Of a stretch of DNA of 64,000 bases, positions 44,436 to 54,251 are shown in pieces. A program made the position numbers and the translations under genes. Origin of the DNA: SZAS-103 sp038316385 (GTDB lineage: Bacteria; Pseudomonadota; Gammaproteobacteria; Xanthomonadales; Xanthomonadaceae); assembly GCA_038316385.1 (NCBI GenBank), contig JBBQAN010000014.1:1-64000 (forward strand). Reading direction: 5' to 3'. Every line of letters starts with the position of its first letter. Position 1 is the stretch's first letter. Under the pieces are notes generated by a model. That model worked only from the letters and a program-made list of their open reading frames with translations. It did not search any database and had not been told where the DNA came from.

Positions 44436-46093
44436 GTATCCATCTGCTCGTTGCATTGTTGTTCGTGGTCGCGCCGACCGATGCAATGCGGCTATCGGCA
44501 ACGCCAGCACCAAAAGCCACGGCCGTTACCGCATCACCCGTCTCCATGCCTGCATCGAAGCCAACCATGCCCAAACCGACCACGCTTCAACCGACAATTC
44601 CACCGACTACTGCGCCCGCGCTGGACAACAGCAAGGCTGCAGTCGTTGCAGCGCCAGCCAAACCGAACACGCCGGCGATTGCAAACAAGCAATTGGACGC
44701 GACCCAGATTTCAACAACCAAACCCGCAGCAGCCAAATCCGCTGAACCAGAACTCGCGCCATTGCCGAAAGACCTGCCGCCCTACGGCAAGGAACGTTCG
44801 CTGCCGCCGATCCATATCGAGCAGCGCAAGCTCGCCAACGGATTGACGGTGTGGGTGCTGCCGCGCGACGACGGCCCGCCGAAAATCCATTACGTGTTGA
44901 CGATTCGCTCCGGACTCGCGGTCGATCCGTCGCTGCAACCTGGCTTTTCATCGCTACTGGCAAGCCTGCTGAAAGAAGGCACCGCATCGCGCGATGCGCT
45001 GCGGATCGCGCAAGATCTGCAATCCTTCGGCGGCGATCTGCAAGTCGATGCCGGCGTTGATGGCATCACGCTGTCGGTGTCGGGGCTAGCATCGAACGCC
45101 ACGAAACTCATCGTGTTGTTGTCGGAGGTCGCGTTGCAGCCATCTTTCCCGCCAAGCGAAGTCGAGCTTGGCAAACTCAATGCGATCCAGGCGCTGACCG
45201 CCGCGCAGGCAGATCCGGATTATCTGGCGCGACGCGCGATGGGCAGGCTGGTCTTCGGCCGTCATCCCTACGGACATGTGTTGCCGACGCAAGGATCGAT
45301 CGCGTCGATCACGCCCGAATTGCTGCATGCCGAACACGATCGTCGTTTCCGTCCCGATCAGGCATTGCTGGTCATCACCGGACGGATCGCGCCCGACGCC
45401 GCATTCCGGCTCGCCGACAGCGTGTTCGGCGACTGGCGCGCGCAAGGCCGTCCGCTGGATGCAACTTCGCCAGTGCCGACACAGGTTTCGGCTGGCCACG
45501 TGTTTGTGGAACGCAAAGACAGCGTGCAATCGGCGATTCGCGTCGGTCGGGTCGCTATCGCTGCCGATTCACCGGATTATTTTCCGTTGCAGCTGACCAA
45601 CGCCGTGTTCGGCGGCGGCTTCACCAGCAGGCTCAACCAGAATCTGCGCGAAGACAAGGGCTATACCTACGGCGCGGGCAGTGCGGTCGGCGCCGAACGC
45701 GCGGGCGGCGCTTTGGTCGCGGCCGCGAACGTGCGCAACGATGTCACCGGCGCGGCGCTCGCCGAGTTCATGCACGAATACGAGCGGCTCGGCAGTGCGC
45801 CGATCTCCGACGACGAACTCGCGCAGACCAAGCATTATCTTGCCGGCGGCTACCTGTTGCTCAACCAGCAGCAGGCGCAAGTCGCAGCCACGCTTGCCGA
45901 CTACTGGCTGGTCGGCCTGCCGCCGCAGACGCTGTCGGATTACGTGCCGAAATTGCAGGCGGTGAGCGCGGCGCAGGTGCAGATGATGGCGAAGAAATAT
46001 TTCGCACCGAAGGACCAGTCGATCGTGGTCGTGGGCGATGCGGATGTGCTGCCGCAGCTTGTGCCGTTTGGGGCTTTCGGCACAGCGCAATAG
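44432..46093 (+). CDS. M16-family subunit without the zinc site
   Basis: The 553-residue protein has a signal peptide and a Pro/Ala/Thr-rich linker (about 20-105), then two M16-like domains. Where the partner has HLFEH, this protein reads FSSLLASLLKEGT, so it is catalytically dead, like the regulatory beta subunits of mitochondrial processing peptidase. It overlaps the active subunit by ATGA. It probably helps substrate capture. Confidence 0.9.
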   Translation: MSIHLLVALLFVVAPTDAMRLSATPAPKATAVTASPVSMPASKPTMPKPTTLQPTIPPTTAPALDNSKAAVVAAPAKPNTPAIANKQLDATQISTTKPAAAKSAEPELAPLPKDLPPYGKERSLPPIHIEQRKLANGLTVWVLPRDDGPPKIHYVLTIRSGLAVDPSLQPGFSSLLASLLKEGTASRDALRIAQDLQSFGGDLQVDAGVDGITLSVSGLASNATKLIVLLSEVALQPSFPPSEVELGKLNAIQALTAAQADPDYLARRAMGRLVFGRHPYGHVLPTQGSIASITPELLHAEHDRRFRPDQALLVITGRIAPDAAFRLADSVFGDWRAQGRPLDATSPVPTQVSAGHVFVERKDSVQSAIRVGRVAIAADSPDYFPLQLTNAVFGGGFTSRLNQNLREDKGYTYGAGSAVGAERAGGALVAAANVRNDVTGAALAEFMHEYERLGSAPISDDELAQTKHYLAGGYLLLNQQQAQVAATLADYWLVGLPPQTLSDYVPKLQAVSAAQVQMMAKKYFAPKDQSIVVVGDADVLPQLVPFGAFGTAQ

Positions 46094-46203
46094 CGCATCT
46101 TCAACGGCCGCTTCCGGCACGCTGCCGGTCGCAGCATTCGCACATGCTGTACGTGAGTCGCTTCTTGCGTGCTGCCTCTAGCGCCATTCGCAGATCCAGA
46201 ACA

Positions 46204-46719
46204 TCACAGCACGCGCCTTGCGCCAAGGTAGTGCTCGCGCCAGTAATAACCGTTCAATTCATCCAATCGCACCGTACCGCCCGTATTCGGCGCATGCACG
46301 AAACGACCTTGGCCGACGTAGATGCCAACGTGATTCACGCTATGGTTGCCAAAGAACAGGATGTCTGCCGGCGCGAGCCGGTTATTGCGCACCTTAGGGA
46401 CCGGCAGCGCCGCGATATCGCGTGCCGTGCGCGGCAGGCTGAGTTGGCCCATCTCGCGGAACACGAAGTTGACCAGACCGCTGCAATCGAATCCGCTTGC
46501 TGGCGTGTTGCCGCCCCAGCGGTACGGAACGCCGACCAGGCCAATCGCGCGGATCAGCACGTCGTTCGCGCGTTTCGGATCATCAGCCGCGACGTCCACG
46601 ATCACGATTGGTGGGCCACGATGTCCAGCTTGCGACGTCGGCCGCGTGCGACGCTCCGTGCAGCCGGTGAGCACCAGCACGACGACAATTCCGATCCATC
46701 CGATGCAATGCGCTGGCAT
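46204..46719 (-). CDS. NlpC/P60 (C40) endopeptidase lipoprotein
   Basis: The 171-residue form from the ATG at 46719 starts with a lipoprotein signal ending VLTGC. The catalytic Cys lies in GFDCSGLVNFVF and the His in VNHVGIYVGQGRFVHAP, as in cell-wall hydrolases that cut the D-Glu/mDAP bond. An ATG at 46770 would add 17 residues ahead of the signal and is less likely. It diverges from slyD. Confidence 0.9.
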   Translation of the reverse strand: MPAHCIGWIGIVVVLVLTGCTERRTRPTSQAGHRGPPIVIVDVAADDPKRANDVLIRAIGLVGVPYRWGGNTPASGFDCSGLVNFVFREMGQLSLPRTARDIAALPVPKVRNNRLAPADILFFGNHSVNHVGIYVGQGRFVHAPNTGGTVRLDELNGYYWREHYLGARRVL

Positions 46720-46831
46720 GCGTGCCACGCCACCGCGATAATGCAATCCCAATCCCGTCGTCGCGCTCATGCGGCATAGCTTGCCGCGTTGCGCGCGCCG
46801 CGTCACTTCTTTCTCCAATACAAGAGCCAGC

Positions 46832-47329
46832 ATGAAGATCGAGAGCAACTCCGTCGTCCGTTTCCATTACACCGTCGCCGAAGCCGGCGCTGCAGAAGCT
46901 GGCGAAGCCGAGGTCGAGAACTCGCGCATCGGTGATCCAATCGCGATCCTGATCGGCCACAAGAACATCATTCCGGGCGTGGAAAACGCGTTGATCGGTC
47001 ATGAGGCCGGCGACACATTCAAGATTACGGTATCGCCGGAAGAAGGTTACGGCCTACGCCGCGAGGGCATGACCCAGCGGCTGTCGAAAAAGTTGCTTCC
47101 GAAAAACTCGGTGTTGCAACCAGGTGCCCAAGTCATGCTGAAAACCGACCACGGCCCGCGCATGGTCACCGTCCACAAGGTCGGCATGACCGTTGTCGAT
47201 GTCGATCTCAACCATCCGCTCGCCGGCAAGACGTTGGCTTTCGACATCGAAGTCGTCGATGTGCGCGCAGGCAGCGCCGAGGAAATAGCGCACGGCCATG
47301 TGCATGGCGACGGCGGCCACGCACACTGA
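46832..47329 (+). CDS. slyD: SlyD-like FKBP-type peptidyl-prolyl isomerase
   Basis: The 165-residue protein has the SlyD fold: FHYTVAEAG, IPGVENALIGHEAGDTFKITVSPEEGYG, then the flap domain and a short His-rich tail (HGHVHGDGGHAH) that could bind Ni or Zn. The ATG at 46832 agrees with the family start. It acts as a folding helper in the cytosol and in nickel handling. Confidence 0.92.
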   Translation: MKIESNSVVRFHYTVAEAGAAEAGEAEVENSRIGDPIAILIGHKNIIPGVENALIGHEAGDTFKITVSPEEGYGLRREGMTQRLSKKLLPKNSVLQPGAQVMLKTDHGPRMVTVHKVGMTVVDVDLNHPLAGKTLAFDIEVVDVRAGSAEEIAHGHVHGDGGHAH

Positions 47330-47357
47330 AGGACACGGCATCGAAGCCGGCCAGAAC

Positions 47358-48644
47358 GTGAGCGAAATCCGCAGCAATAGTTCGGCGCGCGCGCCGGGTT
47401 CTTCGGCCGACGTGTTGATCATTGGCGGCGGTGTGATCGGGCTCGCCTGCGCGTTTGAACTGCAGCGTGCGGGCCGACAGGTGCGCGTGCTGGAACAGGC
47501 GCGCATCGGTTCGGGCAGTTCGCACGGCAACTGCGGCACCCTCACACCGAGTCACGCGGAGCCACTCGCGGCGCCGGGCGTGATCGCGAAGGCGTTGCGA
47601 TCGATGTTGAAGCCTGACGCGCCGTTCTACATCGCGCCGCGCTTCGATCCGGCGCTGTGGCAGTGGCTATGGGAATTCTCGAAGCGCTGCAACGGACGCG
47701 ATCGTCGCCAGGCCACGCATGATAAAGGCGTGTTGCTGAAAACATCACGCGCATTGATTGAACAACTCGTGCGTAAACGCTCACTCGATTGCGAATTCGT
47801 TGCCGATGGATTGTTGTACGCGTTCAACGATTGGCGCGAACGCGACGCCGCGCTCGCATCGCTGCCGTTGCTGCACGAAATCGGTATCGCCACCGAAGCG
47901 TGGGACGCTTCGACACTCGCCGCGAACGAGCCAGCGCTGCTCGAAGGGCTTGCTGGCGGCATCTATTTTCCCGGTGATGCGAGCTTGCGACCAGATCGCT
48001 ATGTCGCCGAGCTTGCGCGACTCGCAAGCGAAGCCGGATGCGAACTGATCGAGGATTGCGGCGTGCGCGGAGTCCGCCGCGAGAATAACCGAATCGTTGG
48101 CGTAGATACGACGCTCGGGTGGCAGCGCGGGCGCGACGTGATCATCGCGACCGGCGCGTGGTCGCCCACACTCGTCAGGCAACTCGGTTTCGCTCTGCCG
48201 ATCCAGCCCGGCAAGGGTTATTCGATCACCTGGGACGCGCAGCGCGCGCCGCCGCGCCGGCCGCTGGTGCTGAAGGAACGCTCGGTTTGCGTGACTTCGT
48301 GGGGCAGCGGTTTTCGGCTTGGCAGCACGATGGAATTTTCCGGCTACGACGTCACGCTCAATCGAACGCGACTGGATGCGATTGAACGCGGCGCTGCCGA
48401 ATATCTGCGCGATCCGCCCATTGGCCTGCGCCGAGAAGAATGGTTTGGCTGGCGACCAATGACCTTCGACGATCTGCCAATCATTGGCCGCGCACCCGGC
48501 AGCGACAACCTCTGGCTCGCCACCGGCCACGGCATGATGGGCGTGAGCATGTCGATGGCCACCGGGCATCTGCTCGCGGATCTGATGTGCGGGCGCGAAC
48601 CGATCCTCGATCCTGCGCCATACTCGTCGTCGAGATTCCAGTGA
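47358..48644 (+). CDS. FAD-dependent D-amino acid dehydrogenase-like protein
   Basis: The protein of about 428 residues starts at a GTG 29 bases after slyD. The FAD-binding motif LIIGGGVIGLACAFELQ lies near residue 18. The C-terminal region WRPMTFDDLPIIGRAPGSDNLWLATGHGMMGVSMS is typical of the DadA/glycine-oxidase group. It oxidises D-amino acids or proline-like substrates; the exact one is unclear. No alanine racemase gene is adjacent. Confidence 0.85.
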   Translation: MSEIRSNSSARAPGSSADVLIIGGGVIGLACAFELQRAGRQVRVLEQARIGSGSSHGNCGTLTPSHAEPLAAPGVIAKALRSMLKPDAPFYIAPRFDPALWQWLWEFSKRCNGRDRRQATHDKGVLLKTSRALIEQLVRKRSLDCEFVADGLLYAFNDWRERDAALASLPLLHEIGIATEAWDASTLAANEPALLEGLAGGIYFPGDASLRPDRYVAELARLASEAGCELIEDCGVRGVRRENNRIVGVDTTLGWQRGRDVIIATGAWSPTLVRQLGFALPIQPGKGYSITWDAQRAPPRRPLVLKERSVCVTSWGSGFRLGSTMEFSGYDVTLNRTRLDAIERGAAEYLRDPPIGLRREEWFGWRPMTFDDLPIIGRAPGSDNLWLATGHGMMGVSMSMATGHLLADLMCGREPILDPAPYSSSRFQ

Positions 48645-48702
48645 GTATTTTCGTTCGTGGTGAGCTTGTCGAACCGTGGGTGGAAATTGCGAAGGAAAAG
48701 AC

Positions 48703-50049
48703 ATGTCCGACTTCGATCTGATCGTGCTTGGCGGCGGTTCCGGCGGCCTCGCAGCTGCATTCCGTGCGGCGAGCCATGGCGCGCGCGTGGCCTTGCTCGA
48801 ACCGCATCTGCTCGGCGGCACCTGCGTCAACGTCGGCTGCGTGCCGAAGAAAGCAATGTGGCTGGCGGCGGATATAGCCGGCAAATTGTCGATGGCCGAG
48901 TCGCTGGGCTTCGCGACGAAACACGGCCCGCTCGACTGGCCAACCTTCATTGCCCACCGCCAGCGTTACATCGAGAACATCCACCAGAGTTACAAGCGCC
49001 GACTCGATGCGGCAGGCATCGCGACCTTGCCGATGCGTGCGCATTTCATCGATGCACACACGGTGGAATGCAACGACGGCGTGCGCTTGAGCGCACCGAA
49101 GATCGTCATCGCCACCGGCGGGCGACCGCATCGGCCAGATATTCCCGGCGCGGAACTTGGCGGCGTTTCAGACGATTTCTTCCATCTATGCGCGGCGCCG
49201 AAGCGCGTTGCATTGATCGGAGGCGGCTACATCTCAGTCGAGCTTGCCGGTGTGTTGCAGGCATTGGGCAGTTCGGTTGAAGTCTTCGCACGTAATACGC
49301 GCCTGCTCTGCAGCTTCGATTCCGAACTCAGCGAACTGCTCGCCGAGGACTACCGTCAGTCCGGACTTCACCTGCACTTCGGATATCGACTGCAGTCGCT
49401 GGAACGCGACGGCAAGCAATTGCGCCTTCGTGGTGCGGATGATGTTGCGAGCGAGCCGTTCGATACGGTGTTGTTTGCGACAGGTCGAGTGCCCAATACC
49501 GATGAACTGCATCTCGATGATGCCGGTGTCGCCGCGGATGCGCGCGGGCAGGTGAAGGTGGATGCCTGGCAATCCACGAACGTCGATGGTGTGTACGCGA
49601 TCGGCGATGTCACCGGCCAGCTCACGCTCACGCCAGTTGCGATCGCCGCCGCGCGTCGGCTGATGGATCGCTTGTTTGATGGCAAGACCCATTCCAGGCT
49701 CGATTACGCCAACGTGCCGACGGTGATTTTTTCGCATCCTCCCATTGCGACGGTTGGCCTGACCGAATCTGCTGCGCGCGAGCTACATGGCGATGCAGTA
49801 GAAGTATTTCGCAGCGGGTTTCGACCAATGCTGTACGCGCTGGCCGACGTGCCCCAGCGCAGCCTGTTCAAACTGGTTTGCGTCGGCGACGAACGCCGCA
49901 TCGTCGGCATCCACCTGCTCGGCGAAGGCGCAGACGAGATCATGCAGGGATTCGCGGTCGCGCTGAAGCGCGGCATCACCATGGACGACTTGCACGACAC
50001 CGTCGCGATCCACCCGACATCGGCCGAAGAAATCGTGCTGATGCAATAG
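48703..50049 (+). CDS. gor: Glutathione-disulfide reductase
   Basis: The 448-residue flavoenzyme has FAD-binding LGGGSGGLAAA, the redox-active disulfide in GGTCVNVGCVPKK, an NAD(P)H-binding GGGYISVELAGVL, a second FAD segment (VYAIGDVTGQLTLTPVAI) and the catalytic HPTSAEE at the C-terminus. It regenerates GSH. AAGGAAA before the ATG sets the start. Confidence 0.92.
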   Translation: MSDFDLIVLGGGSGGLAAAFRAASHGARVALLEPHLLGGTCVNVGCVPKKAMWLAADIAGKLSMAESLGFATKHGPLDWPTFIAHRQRYIENIHQSYKRRLDAAGIATLPMRAHFIDAHTVECNDGVRLSAPKIVIATGGRPHRPDIPGAELGGVSDDFFHLCAAPKRVALIGGGYISVELAGVLQALGSSVEVFARNTRLLCSFDSELSELLAEDYRQSGLHLHFGYRLQSLERDGKQLRLRGADDVASEPFDTVLFATGRVPNTDELHLDDAGVAADARGQVKVDAWQSTNVDGVYAIGDVTGQLTLTPVAIAAARRLMDRLFDGKTHSRLDYANVPTVIFSHPPIATVGLTESAARELHGDAVEVFRSGFRPMLYALADVPQRSLFKLVCVGDERRIVGIHLLGEGADEIMQGFAVALKRGITMDDLHDTVAIHPTSAEEIVLMQ

Positions 50050-50075
50050 AGAGTGGAGCGAGGAAGAGTGATGCG

Positions 50076-50882
50076 ATGAAGGGCGAAACGATGAACGACG
50101 ATACGAACGCCATCTACACACTGCATCGCGGAACCGCGCCGCTGCTGGTCAGCCTGCCGCACGACGGCACCGCAGTTTCGGACGCAATCGCTGAGCGCAT
50201 GACGGATTCGGCCAAGCGCGTGCCCGACACCGACTGGCATGTGTCGCTGCTGTACGCCTTTGCGCGCGATCTCGGCGCGAGCGTCCTCGTGCCGAATTAT
50301 TCGCGCTATGTCGTTGACCTCAATCGTTCGGAAGACGATGTGTCGCTGTATCCAGGCCAGATCACCACTGGCCTGTGCCCGATCGTGCAGTTCAGCGGCG
50401 CTCCGGTGTATCGCGATGGCCATGAACCGACACCGGACGAGATTGCGATGCGCGTGGAAACCTACTGGCGTCCTTACCACGATGCACTGCGCGGCGAGCT
50501 TGCGCGATTGCGCGCGCTGCACGATCGCGTGCTGCTGTGGGAAGGCCATTCGATCCGCAGCGTGGTGCCGTTCCTGTTCGATGGACGCTTGCCGGATTTC
50601 AATCTCGGCACCGCGAACAGTGCGAGTTGTTCGCCGGCGCTACAGGCGAAGCTCGTTGCCGTGCTCGAAGCACAGAACAATTACACGCATGTGGCCAACG
50701 GACGCTTCAAGGGTGGCCATATCACCCGCCATTACGGCGATCCGGCGAATGGCGTCGATGCGGTGCAGCTCGAACTCGCGCAGCTCAATTACATGGACGA
50801 GGATTCGTTCGAGTACCTGCCCGAGCGTGCGCAAGCCGTGCAGGTCGTGATCCGGCAACTACTCGAGCGTTTTCATGATTGA
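50076..50882 (+). CDS. hutG: N-formylglutamate amidohydrolase
   Basis: The protein of about 268 residues is an N-formylglutamate deformylase: LLVSLPHDGT, VDLNRSEDD, WEGHSIRS and GRFKGGHITRHYG are the conserved segments with metal-binding His residues. It would give glutamate and formate in histidine breakdown, but no other hut gene is near. ATGs at 50076 and 50091 are both possible, and AGGAAG lies ten bases before the first. Confidence 0.88.
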   Translation: MKGETMNDDTNAIYTLHRGTAPLLVSLPHDGTAVSDAIAERMTDSAKRVPDTDWHVSLLYAFARDLGASVLVPNYSRYVVDLNRSEDDVSLYPGQITTGLCPIVQFSGAPVYRDGHEPTPDEIAMRVETYWRPYHDALRGELARLRALHDRVLLWEGHSIRSVVPFLFDGRLPDFNLGTANSASCSPALQAKLVAVLEAQNNYTHVANGRFKGGHITRHYGDPANGVDAVQLELAQLNYMDEDSFEYLPERAQAVQVVIRQLLERFHD

Positions 50883-50918
50883 TTACCGCGCACCGTAACA
50901 CCGAACACCGAACACCAA

Positions 50919-52190
50919 TCAAGCTTTCGCCGGGCGCGATTGTTCGAGCTTCGGCAAGAACCAGGCCAGCAATCCGATCGCCGGAAGAAACGCGCAGATG
51001 TCATACACCCCGACGATGCCGATATGGTCGGCCAACATGCCGAGCGCGGCTGCGCCGAGGCCGCCCATGCCGAACGCGAGACCGTAGAAGATTCCCGAGA
51101 TCACGCCAGTGCGGCCCGGCACGAGTTCCTGTGCATAAACGATGATCGCGGGAAACGCGGATGCGAGGATCATGCCGATCGGCACGCTCAGGATCATGGT
51201 CCACAACAGGTTCGCGTGCGGCAAAAGCAGGGTGAACGGCAAGACGCCGAGGATCGACGCCCAGATCACATACCTGCGGCCGATGCGGTCGCCGATCGGT
51301 CCACCTGCCAGCGTGCCCGCGGCCACCGCACCGAGGAACACGAACAGGTGCAATTGCGCGCTCTGCGCGCTGAGATGGAATTTCTCGATCAGGTAAAACG
51401 TGTAGTAACTCGACAGGCTGGCGAGGTAGAAATATTTCGAGAAGATCAACACGCCGAGGATGATCATCGATGCGAGAACGGTGCGTCGTGGCAAGGCATC
51501 GGTGCCATGCGCGCGGCGGTGTGTGCGGTGCATCGGCAAATGCACGCGGTACCAGCCGCCGATGCGGGTGAGCAGGACGATGGCGGTGAGCGCGGCGATT
51601 GCGAACCACTCCACGCTGGCCTGCCCACGCGGCATCACGATGAACGCGGCGAGCAATGGGCCGATCGACGTGCCGATGTTGCCGCCGACCTGGAACATCG
51701 ACTGCGCCAGGCCGTGGCGTCCGCCGGAAGCCATCCGCGCGACGCGTGCGGATTCGGGATGGAACACCGCCGAGCCAGAACCGACCATCGCCGCGGCGAG
51801 CAACACGACCGTGAAATTCGGCGCATGCGACAGCAGCAGCAAGCCGGCGAGGGTGAAGGTCATGCCGACCGGCAACGAGTAGGGCAGCGGATGCTTGTCG
51901 GTATAGATGCCGACCAGCGGTTGCAGCATCGATGCAGTGACCTGGAACGCCAGCGTGATCAAACCGACCTGGCTGAAACTCAACGCGAAGTTCTTTTGCA
52001 GCAGCGGATAGATCGACGGCAGCAACGACTGCATCATGTCGTTGAGCAGGTGGCAGGTACACAGCATCAGCAGGATCGGGAATGCCGTGCGCGCTGCCGC
52101 TCCAACTGGAGTTTCGATCGGCAATTCATCCATGGCTGGCGCCGCAGCGGGCGCGTCGGCGAGAGAAGGGTCTGGGACAAGTTTTGACAT
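50919..52190 (-). CDS. MFS transporter, fosmidomycin-resistance type
   Basis: The 423-residue protein has twelve hydrophobic helices and the Fsr-type signatures LLNDMMQSLLPSIYPLL, GIYTDKHPLPYSLPVGM and GSGSAVFHPESARVARMASGGRHGLAQSMFQVGGNIG. Relatives export fosmidomycin-like drugs. The ATG at 52190 begins a natural N-terminus; the same frame is open for another 441 codons upstream across the CDP-alcohol gene, but that is antisense read-through. Actual substrates are unknown. Confidence 0.9.
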   Translation of the reverse strand: MSKLVPDPSLADAPAAAPAMDELPIETPVGAAARTAFPILLMLCTCHLLNDMMQSLLPSIYPLLQKNFALSFSQVGLITLAFQVTASMLQPLVGIYTDKHPLPYSLPVGMTFTLAGLLLLSHAPNFTVVLLAAAMVGSGSAVFHPESARVARMASGGRHGLAQSMFQVGGNIGTSIGPLLAAFIVMPRGQASVEWFAIAALTAIVLLTRIGGWYRVHLPMHRTHRRAHGTDALPRRTVLASMIILGVLIFSKYFYLASLSSYYTFYLIEKFHLSAQSAQLHLFVFLGAVAAGTLAGGPIGDRIGRRYVIWASILGVLPFTLLLPHANLLWTMILSVPIGMILASAFPAIIVYAQELVPGRTGVISGIFYGLAFGMGGLGAAALGMLADHIGIVGVYDICAFLPAIGLLAWFLPKLEQSRPAKA

Positions 52191-52376
52191 GCGCGCATTG
52201 AACACTGTTTGCCGATGCCTGTGTGCGTGGCGTTGCAATTCTGTGTTGCAGCAGCGCCGAGTCGCGTTGCGGGCAGATGGGGAACTGTACGGTGTGGCTG
52301 GAATGCGTCCGAGCCGGCATCTTGCGGTCATCGCGGTGCGATGATCCCGTAACGGTTTTCGCTTCCTGGAGGCATC

Positions 52377-52952
52377 ATGTTCCGCCAATTGCCGAACCTC
52401 ATCAGCTCCGCGCGATTGCTGGCTGGACCGGTGCTGGTTTGGCTGGCTGGCACGCATAGGGAGTCGGCGTTCGCGTGGCTGCTGGTGATTGCATTGCTCA
52501 GCGATGTCGCCGACGGATTGATCGCGCGGATGTTCAAGTTGCAGTCGAAGCTCGGCGCGATGCTCGATTCCGTGGCGGATGTGATGACCTTGTCGATCGC
52601 CGCGTTCGGTATCTGGATCTTTCATCCCGATGTGTATCGCGATCATGCGTTCGCCGGCGCGGCCGTGATCGGCGGATGGATTCTGGTCTGCGTCGTCGCG
52701 CTGCTGCGCTATGGGCGCTTGTCGAGCTTCCACACCTATGTCGCGAAGACCACTGGTTACGCCGTCGGTTTTTTTCTCGCTGCGTTGTTCGTCATCGGGT
52801 TCACGCCCTGGCTGTTCTATCCGATGGTCGTGCTTTGCGTGATCGGCAGTATCGAGGAACTGGCCCTGCTCTGGTACCTGCCGGCATGGCGCGCCGACGT
52901 GCGCGGGTTGTGGTGGGTGTTGCGCGAGCGCAGGTTGACGGGCGACGCGTGA
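52377..52952 (+). CDS. CDP-alcohol phosphatidyltransferase
   Basis: The 191-residue membrane protein has the CDP-alcohol motif SDVADGLIARMFKLQSKLGAMLDSVAD, with DxxDG, AR, G, DxxxD all intact. It transfers a phosphatidyl group to an alcohol to make phospholipid headgroups such as PG or cardiolipin precursors. GGAGG before the ATG supports the start. Which lipid it makes is unclear. Confidence 0.9.
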   Translation: MFRQLPNLISSARLLAGPVLVWLAGTHRESAFAWLLVIALLSDVADGLIARMFKLQSKLGAMLDSVADVMTLSIAAFGIWIFHPDVYRDHAFAGAAVIGGWILVCVVALLRYGRLSSFHTYVAKTTGYAVGFFLAALFVIGFTPWLFYPMVVLCVIGSIEELALLWYLPAWRADVRGLWWVLRERRLTGDA

Positions 52953-52996
52953 CTCCATTTCGCGGGCTGGTCCGATCCGACATGCCACTTTCGGAA

Positions 52997-53530
52997 TCAG
53001 ATGGCATCGGCAGCGTTGACTGTGACTCCCATCGAACGGATGATCTCGCGAACGCGATCCGGATCGACGCGTTTCGAGATACCCAGTTCGCGAACCGTTG
53101 CCGGACCGCCCGGTGATTTTGCTTTTGAGTGAATCCGCAGCAGCAGGTACTTGCCATCGCCCGCTCGCACGATCTCGCATCGATCGATTTGCGCGTATGG
53201 ATAGAACCTCGCCGACCAGCGCCGTTGCTCGAGGATTCCATCCTCGCGCAGGTTCACCTCGGCACGCCCGCCCAGCGACACGATCCACCAGCCGCCGCAT
53301 CCGAACACGATGCAGAACGCGAGCCACAAACCGTATTGCCATGCGTGCGCCGGCACCATCAAGCTCGAGCCGCTTCCGAGTGGGACTTTCACCAGCCCAC
53401 CCGATTGCGTGGCGATGCCGAGTCCGCCCACGGCGCTGATGCCGAAGCTGACGATGAAATCGAACAGCTTGCTGCGGCTGGTGCGCATTGCCTGCTCGAC
53501 GGGTTCCCTCCACCAGAGCAGGGTTTTCAT
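52997..53530 (-). CDS. Hypothetical membrane protein
   Basis: The protein of about 177 residues has two membrane helices (about 19-40 and 58-80) and a soluble domain rich in strands (AEVNLREDGILEQRRWSARFYPYAQIDRCEIVRAG) similar to PH-like/YcxB-type domains. ATGs at 53557 and 53530 are both open. The family and function are not recognised. Confidence 0.6.
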   Translation of the reverse strand: MKTLLWWREPVEQAMRTSRSKLFDFIVSFGISAVGGLGIATQSGGLVKVPLGSGSSLMVPAHAWQYGLWLAFCIVFGCGGWWIVSLGGRAEVNLREDGILEQRRWSARFYPYAQIDRCEIVRAGDGKYLLLRIHSKAKSPGGPATVRELGISKRVDPDRVREIIRSMGVTVNAADAI

Positions 53531-53591
53531 GGCGGACGGCTTCATCGATAAAGGCATGGGCGGTGAAAATGTTGCTTGATGAATTGCGCGC

Positions 53592-54251
53592 TCATCGTGT
53601 GGGCATCTTCACCGCTTCCAGTTCCCACAGGAAATACGGAGGCTTTGACGTCGCCTGCTTGCCGCGCAACGTGCGCGAAACCGAGCGCAGTTTCCGCACC
53701 GCGCGTTTTCCGGCCGAGTAGTTCTGGTTGGAGCCTGGAAGGGCGCTGTATGCTTCGCCGCGCTGCACCCAGCGCGCATTGACCACGCTGAAGCCGCCGA
53801 TGAACCCGTACATGCGACCCAATGGCTCATCGCCGCAAAAATAGGTGTGGGTCTGGTCGGTGATGATGTTGACGTGAGTCGGATCGACGAAGGCTTCGAC
53901 GTGCGGATAAGTCGGCGTCAGCGCGTAGAAGCGCCCGCCCGGCGCGAGCACGCGCCAGACTTCGCTCATCAGCCGGATGAAGGGAAATAGGGTGTCGCGG
54001 CCGTCGGGCGTGGCAAGGATGCGCGGCACGTGTTCGATGAAGTCGAACGCAGACACCGAACCGAATGCGTTGTCGTCGAACGGGATCGGATCGAGCGCGA
54101 GATTGGCGACGCGGTAGTCGAAGTCGGGCGGCTTCGATAAAGGACCGCCCGGAAGCGCACGAATGTCCACGCCGCAGAGCATGCCGCGTCCATAGGGATT
54201 GCGTGGAGCAGCGCCGCAACCGAGATCGAGGTGGCGGTCGGGGATGGGCAT
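53592..54251 (-). CDS. SAM-dependent methyltransferase
   Basis: The 219-residue protein has a motif I of the form LDLGCGAAPRNPYG and a motif II CGVDIRAL, then VSAFDFIEHVPRI and PGGRFYALTPTYPHVEAFVDPTHVN. It belongs to the type 11 methyltransferase group, often near surface polysaccharide genes. The ATG overlaps the parE stop (TGATG), so it is cotranscribed with parE. The substrate is unknown. Confidence 0.88.
   Translation of the reverse strand: MPIPDRHLDLGCGAAPRNPYGRGMLCGVDIRALPGGPLSKPPDFDYRVANLALDPIPFDDNAFGSVSAFDFIEHVPRILATPDGRDTLFPFIRLMSEVWRVLAPGGRFYALTPTYPHVEAFVDPTHVNIITDQTHTYFCGDEPLGRMYGFIGGFSVVNARWVQRGEAYSALPGSNQNYSAGKRAVRKLRSVSRTLRGKQATSKPPYFLWELEAVKMPTR

Noticed and set aside
52191..53513. 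N-terminal extension making the MFS transporter 864 residues long
   Set aside because: The extra 441 codons are antisense to the CDP-alcohol transferase and the hypothetical membrane-protein region, are Arg/Gln-rich and have no hydrophobic or domain pattern. The transporter has a natural start at 52190.
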